Below are positions 39,425 through 48,044 of a DNA stretch of 49,290 bases, in pieces. The stretch's first letter is position 1. Every line of letters begins with the position of its first letter. The notes under the pieces were generated by a model. The model did no database searches, had not been told where the DNA came from, and worked only from the letters and a program-made list of their open reading frames with translations. The stretch comes from Candidatus Iainarchaeum sp. (lineage in GTDB: Archaea; B1Sed10-29; WALL01), in contig JAGMCR010000006.1 in the NCBI GenBank assembly GCA_023129115.1, positions 1 through 49,290 on the forward strand. The letters run 5' to 3'. Position numbers and translations under genes: made by a program.

Positions 39425-41652
39425 GGGTAGTTCACCTTGTAGGCAACGACTTCCTCGTTCGGCACCCACTCGTTCTCGACAAGCTCGTGGTGCTTGAAGC
39501 CCGGGTCCTTGAAGAATATCCTGAATCCGTACATGTAGTTGATTGGCGCGTCGTAGAGCAGCTGGTTCCGGGCCTTGAAGAACATTATCCTGTCGTCGGG
39601 CTGGCCGTAGACGCGCAGCGTCATCGCGCCGCCGCCATTGGGCGCGCTGATGGTCAATGGGTAGCCCGGCCACGGCGTGGCCTTGATTTCGTCCCACTCG
39701 CCTTCGGTGAACTGGATTTCCGTGCCCTGGATGAAGCTGCAGCTGTAGTACTCCTCGTCCCCGAAGTCGGACTTCACGGTCTTCTTCTTGCACTTTGTTA
39801 TCCCAATTTCGCCGGAGTAAGTGTAGCCGTAGCCGCACGTGGCCTTGGAGACCTCAGCCAGCTGCGGGAACTTGAGGCCGTACGCGTCGAGCGTCCTCGT
39901 CGGGATGCACTGCCTGTTCGCGATGTACGTCAATGCGCCCCACTTCTGGTAGAGCAGTATCCTGTCAACACCTATGTGCGTGACCTGGAACTCCTCCAGC
40001 TGCGGCAGCACTTTTTCCTCGAGCTCTTCCGTGCTGTTGGCACGAAATTCCGTGAATACGCCTGCCACATTAGTGACTTTCGTGGTGTTGCGGTTCGTGT
40101 TGTCGACGATGGCGTGCCGCTCGCCTAGGAAGGCAGTCCAGTGGCCGTAGTCCCACCACGTGAGGAACGCAGTGTCTTCCGGCGTGGTGGTGAGCCAGTC
40201 CATCGCCTTGAACCACCCGTCCTGCACGGGATAGCTGGTCTTGAGCTGCTCCATCTGCGCGACTCCGATTGTGGTCTGGGCGAAGAGCAGCCCGAGCACC
40301 AAGAGGATGGCAAGCCGCTTCGGCCACTTGCCGAACCGCTTGCAGAGGCTTATCAGGTCGCCCATTACTATGCCAATCGCAAGCATGGCGGCGGGCGCAA
40401 AGAAGTAGTGCATCTTGTTCTTGCCCATGAACATTATCAGCGACGTAATCAGGAATACCGCCACGAGCACGTCGTAGCTATGCACTTTCTTCCACTTCAT
40501 GGCGGCACGGAGCGGGAAGTACGCGAGCGCGGCGATGCCGAATATGCCCACCAGCCCGAGGCTCGCGATGGCCTGCTCGAAGTTCACGGTCTTGTGCTCT
40601 GCGACAGTGTAGTAGAGCCGAGCCCGTTGCGAGCCGGGGTCAAGGCCGGAGAGCGTCTTTTTCATGATGAACTCGCCCTCGAGTACGCCCGCCGCGAAGG
40701 CGCCCAGGAGCAGCAGCGCCGCGATGCCCATGTAAATCTTTTTCTTTTCGACGCCGAACGCTTTTGCCTCGCTTTTGTGCTTGTGGTAGTTGAACCAGTA
40801 GTTCGCCAGCACGAGTATGAGGGCACTTCCGCTCATTGCGCCAATGACATAGATATTGTCCTGCGGCACGGAGTTGAGCAGGAATCCGATTACCGCGACC
40901 GGGATTATGCTTATCCCAAAGGTCTCTGTGGTCTGCTCAAGCGCCTTCCACTCCTTATTTATCACTGCCTTCAGGCCCTGCCACAGCACCATAGCGCATA
41001 CCAAAAACGCCGCGTACACCACGCCACGCCACGTGAGCAGCAGGGCGGTGAGCGCGAGGCCTGCGAACAGCCCATTCTTCCACCCCCCGCGCTTCAGCGC
41101 GTACACATAAGCGAAAAGGGCGAACACCACCAAGCTAATCCCGAACGCGTCTTCCTCGATTTCGGCGAACATGGTCTTGTACATGAAGTTGCTCTCGAAC
41201 ATGAACAGCACTGCGGCCGCGAGCCCGGCCTTCTTGCTGCGTATCTCCTTGCCCAGCAGGTACATGGACGCGACGCCGAACGCGCCGACAAACGGCATGA
41301 CCCAAGACACTGTTTTTACGAAGAGCTGGGTGTTATAGGCGAACGAGCCGGTAGTGACCAGTGCCACGAGCCAGTACGCGACAGCAAGCGTGTAGTGCCA
41401 CAAGTGGGGGTAGTTCGGGTACATGGGCATGCCCTCGGGCCAGTACGCCATGTATTCCCAGTCCGGGATGAACCCAGTCTTGACCAGCTCGCGCGCCACC
41501 CTTGCGTGGTAGAACGGGTCGAACTCGTTGATGTTTGGATAGGTCTGGCTCGGGATTGCGTAGAGCCCGAATGCGATGAACATAAGGGCCAGCAGAAGCA
41601 GTATCTCCAGCTTGTGCTGGTTCATTTTATTAATAATCTTAGCGCTGTCCAT
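39421..41652 (-). CDS. aglB: Oligosaccharyltransferase (AglB/STT3)
   Basis: 743 residues. Transfers the lipid-linked glycan to Asn in N-x-S/T sequons on the outer face of the membrane. N-terminal membrane domain with 11-13 helices, DPFYH motif (Asp45, catalytic metal side), EIEEDAFG second acidic motif, and the soluble domain with WWDYGHW (Trp499-Gly503), the universal STT3 acceptor motif. Leaderless start is not clear; the promoter has TATACT-N6-AGTATA at 41684-41701. Coupled to the sugar-phosphate transferase downstream, so the first and last enzymes of the N-glycan pathway share a transcript. Confidence 0.94.
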   Translation of the reverse strand: MDSAKIINKMNQHKLEILLLLALMFIAFGLYAIPSQTYPNINEFDPFYHARVARELVKTGFIPDWEYMAYWPEGMPMYPNYPHLWHYTLAVAYWLVALVTTGSFAYNTQLFVKTVSWVMPFVGAFGVASMYLLGKEIRSKKAGLAAAVLFMFESNFMYKTMFAEIEEDAFGISLVVFALFAYVYALKRGGWKNGLFAGLALTALLLTWRGVVYAAFLVCAMVLWQGLKAVINKEWKALEQTTETFGISIIPVAVIGFLLNSVPQDNIYVIGAMSGSALILVLANYWFNYHKHKSEAKAFGVEKKKIYMGIAALLLLGAFAAGVLEGEFIMKKTLSGLDPGSQRARLYYTVAEHKTVNFEQAIASLGLVGIFGIAALAYFPLRAAMKWKKVHSYDVLVAVFLITSLIMFMGKNKMHYFFAPAAMLAIGIVMGDLISLCKRFGKWPKRLAILLVLGLLFAQTTIGVAQMEQLKTSYPVQDGWFKAMDWLTTTPEDTAFLTWWDYGHWTAFLGERHAIVDNTNRNTTKVTNVAGVFTEFRANSTEELEEKVLPQLEEFQVTHIGVDRILLYQKWGALTYIANRQCIPTRTLDAYGLKFPQLAEVSKATCGYGYTYSGEIGITKCKKKTVKSDFGDEEYYSCSFIQGTEIQFTEGEWDEIKATPWPGYPLTISAPNGGGAMTLRVYGQPDDRIMFFKARNQLLYDAPINYMYGFRIFFKDPGFKHHELVENEWVPNEEVVAYKVNYP

Positions 41653-41683
41653 GCGTATACACCAAAACTCGCGTCGGCTAGTC

Positions 41684-41701
41684 TATACTATAGTGAGTAT
41701 A
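41684..41701. promoter_or_regulatory. Palindromic TATA region of aglB
   Basis: TATACT-N6-AGTATA, a perfect 6-bp inverted repeat overlapping the minus-strand TATA-like TTTTTATACTC. It resembles the TrmB-type box (TACT...GAGTA) but with a spacer of 5 rather than 8, so any link to that regulator is weak. Confidence 0.35.
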
Positions 41702-41715
41702 AAAAGCTTTTCCAC

Positions 41716-42105
41716 TCAGCACACGACGACCGCCTGGCCCACCTGGCCAGAGCCCACGATTACATAGGCCTTTCCCCGCGTGAGGCCCGCGTTGTTGAAC
41801 GTGACCTCCTTGCTGGCGCCCGGCATAATCGACACGCCGTTCACCGTAACCAGCCCGCTGTCGTGGGCGAGTGTCAAATTCGTGTCCACCCTCGTGACGT
41901 CCATGTTGATGATGGTGGCCTGCAGCGTGCCGGCGGCGCCGGGCGTGCAGCTAACGCGCCGCGCGCTTATCTGCTGGATGGTGGGCTCGTCGTCGCCGTA
42001 GCCTGCCGCGCTCAGGCCGCCAGCCCAGAAGTAAATGCTCGCGACCGCCGTCACTGCAATGGCAATCAAGAGCACCACGCCAACAACGGGCGAAATCCCT
42101 TTCAT
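41716..42105 (-). CDS. Archaeal type IV pilin/adhesion pilin
   Basis: 129 residues. Class III signal peptide with the archaeal pilin start MKG-ISPVVGVVLLIAIAVTAVASIYFWAGG (cleavage after Gly3) followed by a beta-rich head. Has one internal Cys (VSCTP) and Cys as the very last residue, a pattern shared with both neighbouring pilins. Two N-x-S/T-type sites. Leaderless: a minus-strand ATTTAAGC box lies about 28 bp upstream. Probably a pilus subunit assembled by a system outside the window. Confidence 0.88.
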   Translation of the reverse strand: MKGISPVVGVVLLIAIAVTAVASIYFWAGGLSAAGYGDDEPTIQQISARRVSCTPGAAGTLQATIINMDVTRVDTNLTLAHDSGLVTVNGVSIMPGASKEVTFNNAGLTRGKAYVIVGSGQVGQAVVVC

Positions 42106-42215
42106 GCAACTAACTAGTGCTAGCTTGCTTAAATGCTTTTTGAAAAAAAGGGGTACTGCCCCACCCAGTCAAGGGCGGGGGGGTTCAAAAAAGCCGATTG
42201 GCAAGCCAATGGCCC

Positions 42216-42629
42216 TTAGCACGTAATGGTTGCTTGTGCAACACCAACCGGGCCAACGATAATGTAGCTCTTGCCGTCGGTCATGCTGCCATTCGCTAGG
42301 GCGCACGGGAACGTCAGTGCAACCTGCGCGCCTGGGCCAAGATCTGCACCGAGCGCTTCGACACAGCTCGCGTTGTTGGCAACCAGCGTGAAGTTTTGGC
42401 CAGTGGCTATCAAGTCAGTGCCGAGGTTCTGCAGCATAACCGTAACGTCCGTTGGAACGCCAGCGTTGGTTGCGCACGTGACGGTCTGCGCAGTAATGAT
42501 GTTCGGCGTGTCCGGGGTGGGCTGCTTCGTAGCGAGGCCACCTACCCAAAAGTACAGGCCGACTGCGGCAATGACTGCAATAGCGATCAAGAGCACTACA
42601 GCCACGATTGGTGAAATACCTTTTCTCAT
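42216..42629 (-). CDS. Archaeal type IV pilin/adhesion pilin
   Basis: 137 residues. N-terminus MRKG-ISPIVAVVLLIAIAVIAAVGLYFWVGGLATKQ is almost identical to the next pilin. Cys at TVTCA, SCVEA, FPCAL and as the final residue (ATITC). The ATG at 42629 is chosen because GGAGGCG lies six bases upstream; an in-frame ATG at 42659 would put ten extra residues before the signal peptide. A CCCGAAAGGG hairpin lies in the leader (about 42684-42693). Confidence 0.88.
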   Translation of the reverse strand: MRKGISPIVAVVLLIAIAVIAAVGLYFWVGGLATKQPTPDTPNIITAQTVTCATNAGVPTDVTVMLQNLGTDLIATGQNFTLVANNASCVEALGADLGPGAQVALTFPCALANGSMTDGKSYIIVGPVGVAQATITC

Positions 42630-42714
42630 GTTTTTCGCCTCCATTTTTGATTTCTTCAATCAAACAATTATTATGGGTTCACTACCCTTTCGGGTCATTC
42701 GTCTTGCCTTAGCC

Positions 42715-43047
42715 TCAGCAGTTGAACTGCGCTGCGCCGGTGGTGGCGCCGTAGACTGAGCCAGAGCCACTGACGTATGGTACGATGACAGTCTGTCCGG
42801 GTAATAGGTCGTCTGTAGTTGCCGACGTACTATTGCCGAAAAACAGTTCCTCGGTAATGGTCTCAGTCCCGATGTTTGTTATCGTCAGCGTGGTGCCGGT
42901 GCAGAGCGCTGTGATGGTCTTGGGCGTGCTGGGCGTCGGCTGCTTGGTAGCAAGGCCGCCTACCCAAAAGTAAAGCCCAACAGCTGCGATTACTGCAATG
43001 GCAATCAGCAAGACTACTGCCACAATTGGTGAAATGCCTTTTCTCAC
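42715..43047 (-). CDS. Archaeal type IV pilin/adhesion pilin
   Basis: 110 residues, shortest of three pilins. N-terminus MRKG-ISPIVAVVLLIAIAVIAAVGLYFWVGGLATKQPTPSTPK. Two cysteines: ALCTG and the final residue. The start is taken as GTG at 43047, six bases after GGAGGTGA, matching the layout of the upstream-homologous pilin; the in-frame ATG at 43062 overlaps that ribosome binding site. The leader (43055-43079) contains TTTACCTAAATAACCC and ATGGAGG, which recur as reverse complement near 49000-49025. The TATA box is likely CGCATTTAAAAAGC region at 43097-43108 on the minus strand. Confidence 0.87.
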   Translation of the reverse strand: MRKGISPIVAVVLLIAIAVIAAVGLYFWVGGLATKQPTPSTPKTITALCTGTTLTITNIGTETITEELFFGNSTSATTDDLLPGQTVIVPYVSGSGSVYGATTGAAQFNC

Positions 43048-43054
43048 TTTGTTC

Positions 43055-43079
43055 ACCTCCATAGGGTTATTTAGGTAAA
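43055..43079 (-). promoter_or_regulatory. Pilin mRNA leader element complementary to a predicted right-end RNA
   Basis: On the minus strand: TTTACCTAAATAACCC, then TA, then TGGAGG with the ribosome binding site. The plus-strand sequence at 49000-49025 (CCTCCAT, TAG, GGGTTATTTAGGTAAA) pairs with it over 16 plus 7 bases, covering the Shine-Dalgarno sequence. Confidence 0.4.
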
Positions 43080-43098
43080 CCGGTTACGGCGCGCGCAT

Positions 43099-46000
43099 TT
43101 AAAAAGCTTTCGCCTTGGCCACAAAGCCACCGGAAACGCCGTACGCGCCCAGGGACGGCAGAATTCGCTCAATATCCTTGATTGGGATGCCTGTTCGGCT
43201 CGACAGCTCGTCCAGGCTCATCCGCCCGTCCGGCTGCATCCTGGAAAGCTCTTCTGAAAGCGCCATGGCCTTGATTGACTCGCTGGACGAGATTGGCGCC
43301 GCCAGCTGGCCCCGCGCGGCCTCCAGCTGCTCCCTCGCCACAGAAGCCCGCTCGTCGCCGGTCCCGAACTCAATCTGCCTGGCCTTGCCCGCCAGCTCGC
43401 CAATCTTCTGCCGCGCCTTCTCAAGGTTCCGCTCGCTGATTGGCACAACGTGCTTTTCCGCCACTTCTTTCTCCAGCCTCTCGACCTCCCTCCCCACTGC
43501 CGGGGTCGGCCGCATCTTCGCGACATCGAGCGACTCCTGCACCTTCTCCGGCACGACAGACGTGGTCGTCTTGGCTTTCGCCGCCTGGATTTCCTTCTTC
43601 AGCTTCTCCCTCTCCCGCTTCATGCCATCGAGCGACTCCTTCAGTTCCGAGAACGCGCCCAGTTCTTCCTCGACGTGCTCCCTGCGCTCGATGGCTGCCT
43701 CGGCCTGCTCCACCGCCTTGCGCGGCAGCGTCGCGGCCCTCCGCCGCAAAGAGTTAATGTCAAGCTTAAGGTCCTCGAGCGCGGACCGCTCGTAGTCGAG
43801 CAACTGCCGCGCCGCCTCCATGTCGCCCTTCTTCGCCTGCGCGAGCGCCTCGGTCAGGCCGCGCTTGTCCAGCCAGAAGTCCAGCAAGTCCTCCTCGAGA
43901 TAGGCCAGCTCCTCCTCAAGCTCCTCGCTCACGCCCTTGTCCTCGTACTCTTCCCTGATGGCGCGCACCTTCTCCAAAAACTCGACGTAGTCCTCGTCCG
44001 CCTCCCCCAGCTGCTTCTCCAGCTTCTCGAGCGAGCCGACCGACACCCTCGCGACGACGTGCTTGGGGACCGGCATGTCCCGCACAATCGCCTTGCTGCT
44101 GTCCACGTCGCCCTGCTCGGCAGCCCCTTTGGCGAGCTGCACCCTGTCGCGGATGCGCTCCATGCCCTCCCCCGCCGCGTGCTTCTCCATAACCTCCAGT
44201 GCCTTCCGCACTTCCCCGATGTCGTCCGTGCCCACGACGTGCTCCTTGAGGTCGCTGATGTGGGCGTAAATCTCGTCCCGCGTCTTCTTCTCGAGCCGCT
44301 TTATGTCGGTGTGCACGCTCTCGACTTCCCTGGAGAGCGACTCCCTGTCCCCCTTGCCCTTGCCGACCTCTTTCTCGAGCTCGGCGAGCTCGCCCTTGAT
44401 TGCGCCGATGGTGGACTCCAGCTCCTTGCCCTGCATCTCGCCCGCCTTCGCCAGCGCCTTCTCGAGGTTGACCACCCTCTCCAGCAAGAGCTTGGACTTC
44501 CCGGCCTCGCGCGTCAGCTCGTTCACCATCGAATAAAGCTTGCCCACGCCCCCCGCCAGCTCGTCGAGCTGCTCCTGCCGCGCCTCGCCGTAGCGCAGGC
44601 CCTTCTGTATATCGTCCATGGTCCTGCTGACCGAGCCAATTGACCTGGCCAGGGTCTTGAGCTCTTCCGGCGTCTCGCTCTTCAGCCTCTCCATCTCGGC
44701 GTAGAGCTTGTCGATGCGCTGCACCAGCTTGGGCGGCAATTCCTTCGCGTCCTCGCGCGCCTTCGCGATTTCGCCGCGCAGCCCGTCCAGCTGCAGCCTG
44801 ATTTTTTTCTCGCGCTCGTCGCGCATGGCCTTGAACACTTCCTTGGCGTCGCCGAGCTCGCGGTCCAGCGTCATGGTCTTCCTGTCGAACTCCGCCTCGA
44901 CTTCGGCGAGCCTCGCCCGCTGCTCCCCAAGCATCTTCCTGAAGTCCTCGCTGCCCATCGCCTTCTCGAGTGTGGCCGCCTTCTCCTTGGCCTCGCCCAT
45001 GTCGCGCCGCAGCGCCTCGAGCGCCTTCATGGCCCTGGCGTCCCGCGTCTTGCCCGCGCCCTCGCTCTTCTTCAGCTCCGCCTCAATCCCGCGCGCCCGC
45101 TCGTCGAGCGCCTCGGTCGCCGTGGAAAGCCGTGTGCCCAAATCCTTGAGGGTGTCGAGCCCCGCCTTCTTGTCCCGCATCCGTGAATAGCTCTCGATTA
45201 CCTCGACCGACTTTATGCTGCGCCTGAGCCTCTTGAGCTCGTCCCGCATCTTGCCTGCCTCGGCCTGCAGCTCTTTTACCTCGCCGTAGTGCGCGGCCTT
45301 CCCCGCCATGTCCTCGAGCGCCTCGACCTTGTTCTTCAGCGCCTCGTGCTCGCTCTCCCCCCTTGCCGCGACCTCTAGGCTCCCCTCGGTCACGAGCTGC
45401 CGCGCCAGTACGTCCACCCTCTTCTTGAGTGCCTCGTCGCCGTACGCGCTCGCGGCCTGCACGCTCGCGAGCTGGTGGCCGAGGGTGTCCAGCTCTTCCT
45501 TGAGCACGTGCACGTCCCCGCTCTCCATGAGCCGGTCCGTCAATTCGTCTACCCTCTTCTCGATTTCCTCTTCAGAAACAGCGGGGATGTGCTCCCGGAT
45601 TTCCTCGATTTCCTGGTCTAGCTCGCCCGCGCGCCTGACGAGCCGGTCTAGTATCTCCCGGTTTTCTGCACCGTCAGCTTTTTTTTTTAGCTCGCTGGTG
45701 AGCCGCTCGTCCAGTGTGTCAATCTCGTGGTGCAGCGCCTGCACGCTCTTGGCCGGCATGCCCTTCTTGAGCTCCGCCAGCTCGTCGTTGATGCGGCCAA
45801 CCTCGGCCACCGGCGACTTGGCGAGCTTGTCCTCGAACAGCTTCAGCTTCTCGAGCACCATGTTCAGGTCGACCATCTTCTTCTCGAGCGACTCGATTTT
45901 CATGTGCGTCTGCGTGAGTATCTCGTCGTCCTTCGCGCTCAGCGTGTCGCGCATCAGCCCAATCTGCTTCTTGAGCTCGCCCAGCCCGGACGTAGCCGCC

Positions 46001-46785
46001 TGCATCTCGTTGACGTGCTGGCCGAGGTTCTCAATCGAAGAGTGAATGTTCCCGAGCCGTTCGTTCAGGGACTCGGTCTGCGTCTTCAGGCTGCTCACCG
46101 CCGCGTCCGCGCCCTCGCCGATGCCCCCTGTCCCAATGCGCTTCAGTTCGCTCCCAAGGTTCGCGACGTCGACCTTGATTTGGTCGAGCTCCTGGAGGTA
46201 GGGCGGGCTCTGCATCTGCTCCATAATCATGTTGATTTTTTTGTTGAGCTCCTGGTAGTGCGAAGTGTGCGAGCGCTCGAAGTCGTCCATCTCCTTTTTG
46301 GTCGCGGCCTCGCCCCCCGTCTTGTCCAGCCCGTCTTTGATGCCGGTCAGGACGTCCATCACGTGCATCTGGGACTGTGCCAGTGACTTCACGAGGTCGT
46401 CAACGTTCTCTCCCTCGACCTCTTCCATGCTCGACACCAGGGTGTCCAGCAAATAGTCGAACTTGTCCATCATGCGCCTTGTTTCTTGAAGGTTCCGGTC
46501 AAGCATCTCGTAAATCTCGTCGTCCCTCGCCGACACCCTCTCCTCGCGCCTCTCGTCCCTCTCCTCGCGCCTGTCGTAGCGCGGCTCGCGCCTGTCGTAC
46601 TCCCTCGGCCTGGCTGGCCTCTCGTACTCGTCCCCGCGCCTCACGTACTCGCGTTGGCCCTTCGGCCGCGGCCGCCGCCTCGCCTTCTTTTCCATGAAGG
46701 TGTCGAGCTCGGCGAGCTGGGTCCGCAAAGTATCCTGGTCGCGCTTAAGCGCCTCTATCCTTGCGCGTGCCTTCTCATTGACCAT
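43099..46785 (-). CDS. Giant coiled-coil protein with C-terminal winged-helix-like domain
   Basis: 1228 residues. Residues 1-50 are basic helix; about 45-85 is an Arg/Glu/Asp/Tyr-rich disordered stretch (REYDRREPRYDRREERDERR); then over 1000 residues of heptad-rich coiled coil with alternating Lys/Glu; the last about 65 residues (SLDELSSRTGIPIKDIERILPSLGAYGV) look like a winged helix. No Walker motifs, signal peptide or membrane helix, so it is not SMC/Rad50. Cytoplasmic; a scaffold, cytoskeletal or nucleoid-associated role is possible. The ATG at 46785 has a TATA-like GCTTTTTAAATG about 28 bp upstream; the longer frame upstream is a shadow of HMG-CoA reductase. Promoter overlaps the end of that gene. 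Confidence 0.75.
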   Translation of the reverse strand: MVNEKARARIEALKRDQDTLRTQLAELDTFMEKKARRRPRPKGQREYVRRGDEYERPARPREYDRREPRYDRREERDERREERVSARDDEIYEMLDRNLQETRRMMDKFDYLLDTLVSSMEEVEGENVDDLVKSLAQSQMHVMDVLTGIKDGLDKTGGEAATKKEMDDFERSHTSHYQELNKKINMIMEQMQSPPYLQELDQIKVDVANLGSELKRIGTGGIGEGADAAVSSLKTQTESLNERLGNIHSSIENLGQHVNEMQAATSGLGELKKQIGLMRDTLSAKDDEILTQTHMKIESLEKKMVDLNMVLEKLKLFEDKLAKSPVAEVGRINDELAELKKGMPAKSVQALHHEIDTLDERLTSELKKKADGAENREILDRLVRRAGELDQEIEEIREHIPAVSEEEIEKRVDELTDRLMESGDVHVLKEELDTLGHQLASVQAASAYGDEALKKRVDVLARQLVTEGSLEVAARGESEHEALKNKVEALEDMAGKAAHYGEVKELQAEAGKMRDELKRLRRSIKSVEVIESYSRMRDKKAGLDTLKDLGTRLSTATEALDERARGIEAELKKSEGAGKTRDARAMKALEALRRDMGEAKEKAATLEKAMGSEDFRKMLGEQRARLAEVEAEFDRKTMTLDRELGDAKEVFKAMRDEREKKIRLQLDGLRGEIAKAREDAKELPPKLVQRIDKLYAEMERLKSETPEELKTLARSIGSVSRTMDDIQKGLRYGEARQEQLDELAGGVGKLYSMVNELTREAGKSKLLLERVVNLEKALAKAGEMQGKELESTIGAIKGELAELEKEVGKGKGDRESLSREVESVHTDIKRLEKKTRDEIYAHISDLKEHVVGTDDIGEVRKALEVMEKHAAGEGMERIRDRVQLAKGAAEQGDVDSSKAIVRDMPVPKHVVARVSVGSLEKLEKQLGEADEDYVEFLEKVRAIREEYEDKGVSEELEEELAYLEEDLLDFWLDKRGLTEALAQAKKGDMEAARQLLDYERSALEDLKLDINSLRRRAATLPRKAVEQAEAAIERREHVEEELGAFSELKESLDGMKREREKLKKEIQAAKAKTTTSVVPEKVQESLDVAKMRPTPAVGREVERLEKEVAEKHVVPISERNLEKARQKIGELAGKARQIEFGTGDERASVAREQLEAARGQLAAPISSSESIKAMALSEELSRMQPDGRMSLDELSSRTGIPIKDIERILPSLGAYGVSGGFVAKAKAF

Positions 46786-46819
46786 CTCGCCCCCAATAAA
46801 GCAGCGTGCATTTAAAAAG

Positions 46820-47956
46820 CTAGCGCCCGAGCTCCTTGTGCGCCCTGGCCAGCTGGTGCGACGCCTGCGCAGACATTCCCGAGACCTCGCCCGCGAGGCA
46901 CGCGGCACAAATCACTTCCGCGAGCTTCACCGCATTGCTGCCCGGCGGCTCTCCCGAGCCCGCGAGGCCGACCATTTCAAGCGCCTCGTGCTGCGTCGCC
47001 AGGCCCGTGCCGCCGCCGACCGTGCCAACTTCCAGCGCGGGCAGCTTCAGCGAAACGTGTACTCCCCCCTCAACCCTTTCGAACAACGAGAATCCAATCG
47101 ACCCGTTCACGGACTGCGCCGCGTCCTGCCCAAGCGCGATGTACATCGCCGCAATCACGTTCGCGACGTGCATGTTGAACCCGTACGACCCGGCCTGCGC
47201 GCTCCCCAGCATGTTCTTCCGGTACGCCAGGTCGACCAGCAGGTCCGACGTCGTCTTCAGTACTTCTTCCACGACCTTGTCCGGCAGCACAACTTCAGCC
47301 AAAACGGTCTTGCCCCTCCCCTCAATCATGTTGATTGCCGCGGCCTTCTTGTCCACGCACATGTTGGCGCTCGCGCTGATGTACTCCGCGCCCGTCTTTT
47401 CGGCAATCCACTCGCTGGCGTTGTGCACCCCGATAGTCACCATGTTCATTCCCATGGCGTCGCCGGTGAAGCACTCGAACCTGAGGTAAACATTCCTCCC
47501 CACAATCCACATCTTTATCTTCTTGACCTTGAGGAACCGCGAGCCCTCCCCGGTCTTTGCCGCGACCTCTTCGAAGTGCGAGTTCACCCAGTCCACGAGC
47601 GCCTTGGCCTCCCCAATGCCCTTGACCCTGAACAGCGCGCTCCGCGTCATCCGGTCCTTGATTACGATTGCCTTGGCGCCGCCGGCCTCGTTGATGGCGG
47701 TGCACCCCCGGTTCACCGAAGCCACCAGCGCGCCCTCTGTGGTCGCCAATGGAATAAGCCTTTCCTCGCCATTGACCAGAAGCGGCCCCGCTGCGCCGAG
47801 CGGCAGCTGCGTCGCGCCTATGAGGTTCTCGACGTTTTTCTTCATCGCGCTTTCTTCGTCGAACGTGAACCGCGAGACGTGGTCGAGCTTCACCCCCGTC
47901 GCTGCCTCGATTGCCTCCCTCCTCTCTTTGGCGTCCTTCATTTCCCTGAGCTTCAT
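46820..47956 (-). CDS. hmgA: HMG-CoA reductase (class I)
   Basis: 378 residues. NADPH-dependent reduction of HMG-CoA to mevalonate, the committed step to isoprenoid lipids. Motifs: ENLIGATQLPLGAAGPL, TTEGALVASVNRG (catalytic Glu), DRMTR, FTGDAMGMNM (cofactor binding), GQDAAQSVNGS (catalytic Asp) and VGTVGGGTGLATQ; His near the C-terminus in QLARAHKELGR. Length fits archaeal class I enzymes. Leaderless: a minus-strand TTATTAAATGG (47979-47989) lies about 28 bp upstream. It supplies the same lipid pathway as the geranylgeranyl reductase at the other end of the window. Confidence 0.95.
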   Translation of the reverse strand: MKLREMKDAKERREAIEAATGVKLDHVSRFTFDEESAMKKNVENLIGATQLPLGAAGPLLVNGEERLIPLATTEGALVASVNRGCTAINEAGGAKAIVIKDRMTRSALFRVKGIGEAKALVDWVNSHFEEVAAKTGEGSRFLKVKKIKMWIVGRNVYLRFECFTGDAMGMNMVTIGVHNASEWIAEKTGAEYISASANMCVDKKAAAINMIEGRGKTVLAEVVLPDKVVEEVLKTTSDLLVDLAYRKNMLGSAQAGSYGFNMHVANVIAAMYIALGQDAAQSVNGSIGFSLFERVEGGVHVSLKLPALEVGTVGGGTGLATQHEALEMVGLAGSGEPPGSNAVKLAEVICAACLAGEVSGMSAQASHQLARAHKELGR

Positions 47957-48014
47957 GACGCTATTCTTTGCAGAGCCATTTAATAACTTAGCGCCGGCTT
48001 TTGACGATAAAACC

Positions 48015-48022
48015 CTTAAATA
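48015..48022 (+). promoter_or_regulatory. TATA box of the membrane-anchored regulator
   Basis: CTTAAATA, centred about 26 bp before the ATG at 48045, consistent with a leaderless transcript. Confidence 0.5.
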
Positions 48023-48044
48023 CCTCCATGCCCCTTAACCACGC

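Noticed and set aside
39425..39838. N-terminal extension of the sugar-phosphate transferase
   Set aside because: It is a frame-shifted reading of the aglB 3' end. The membrane protein begins at the ATG that overlaps the aglB stop.
40141..42117. 658-codon open frame on the plus strand
   Set aside because: It is antisense to aglB and the first pilin, both certain by motif. Its composition (Arg, His, Glu, Val rich) is the usual shadow of GC-rich genes.
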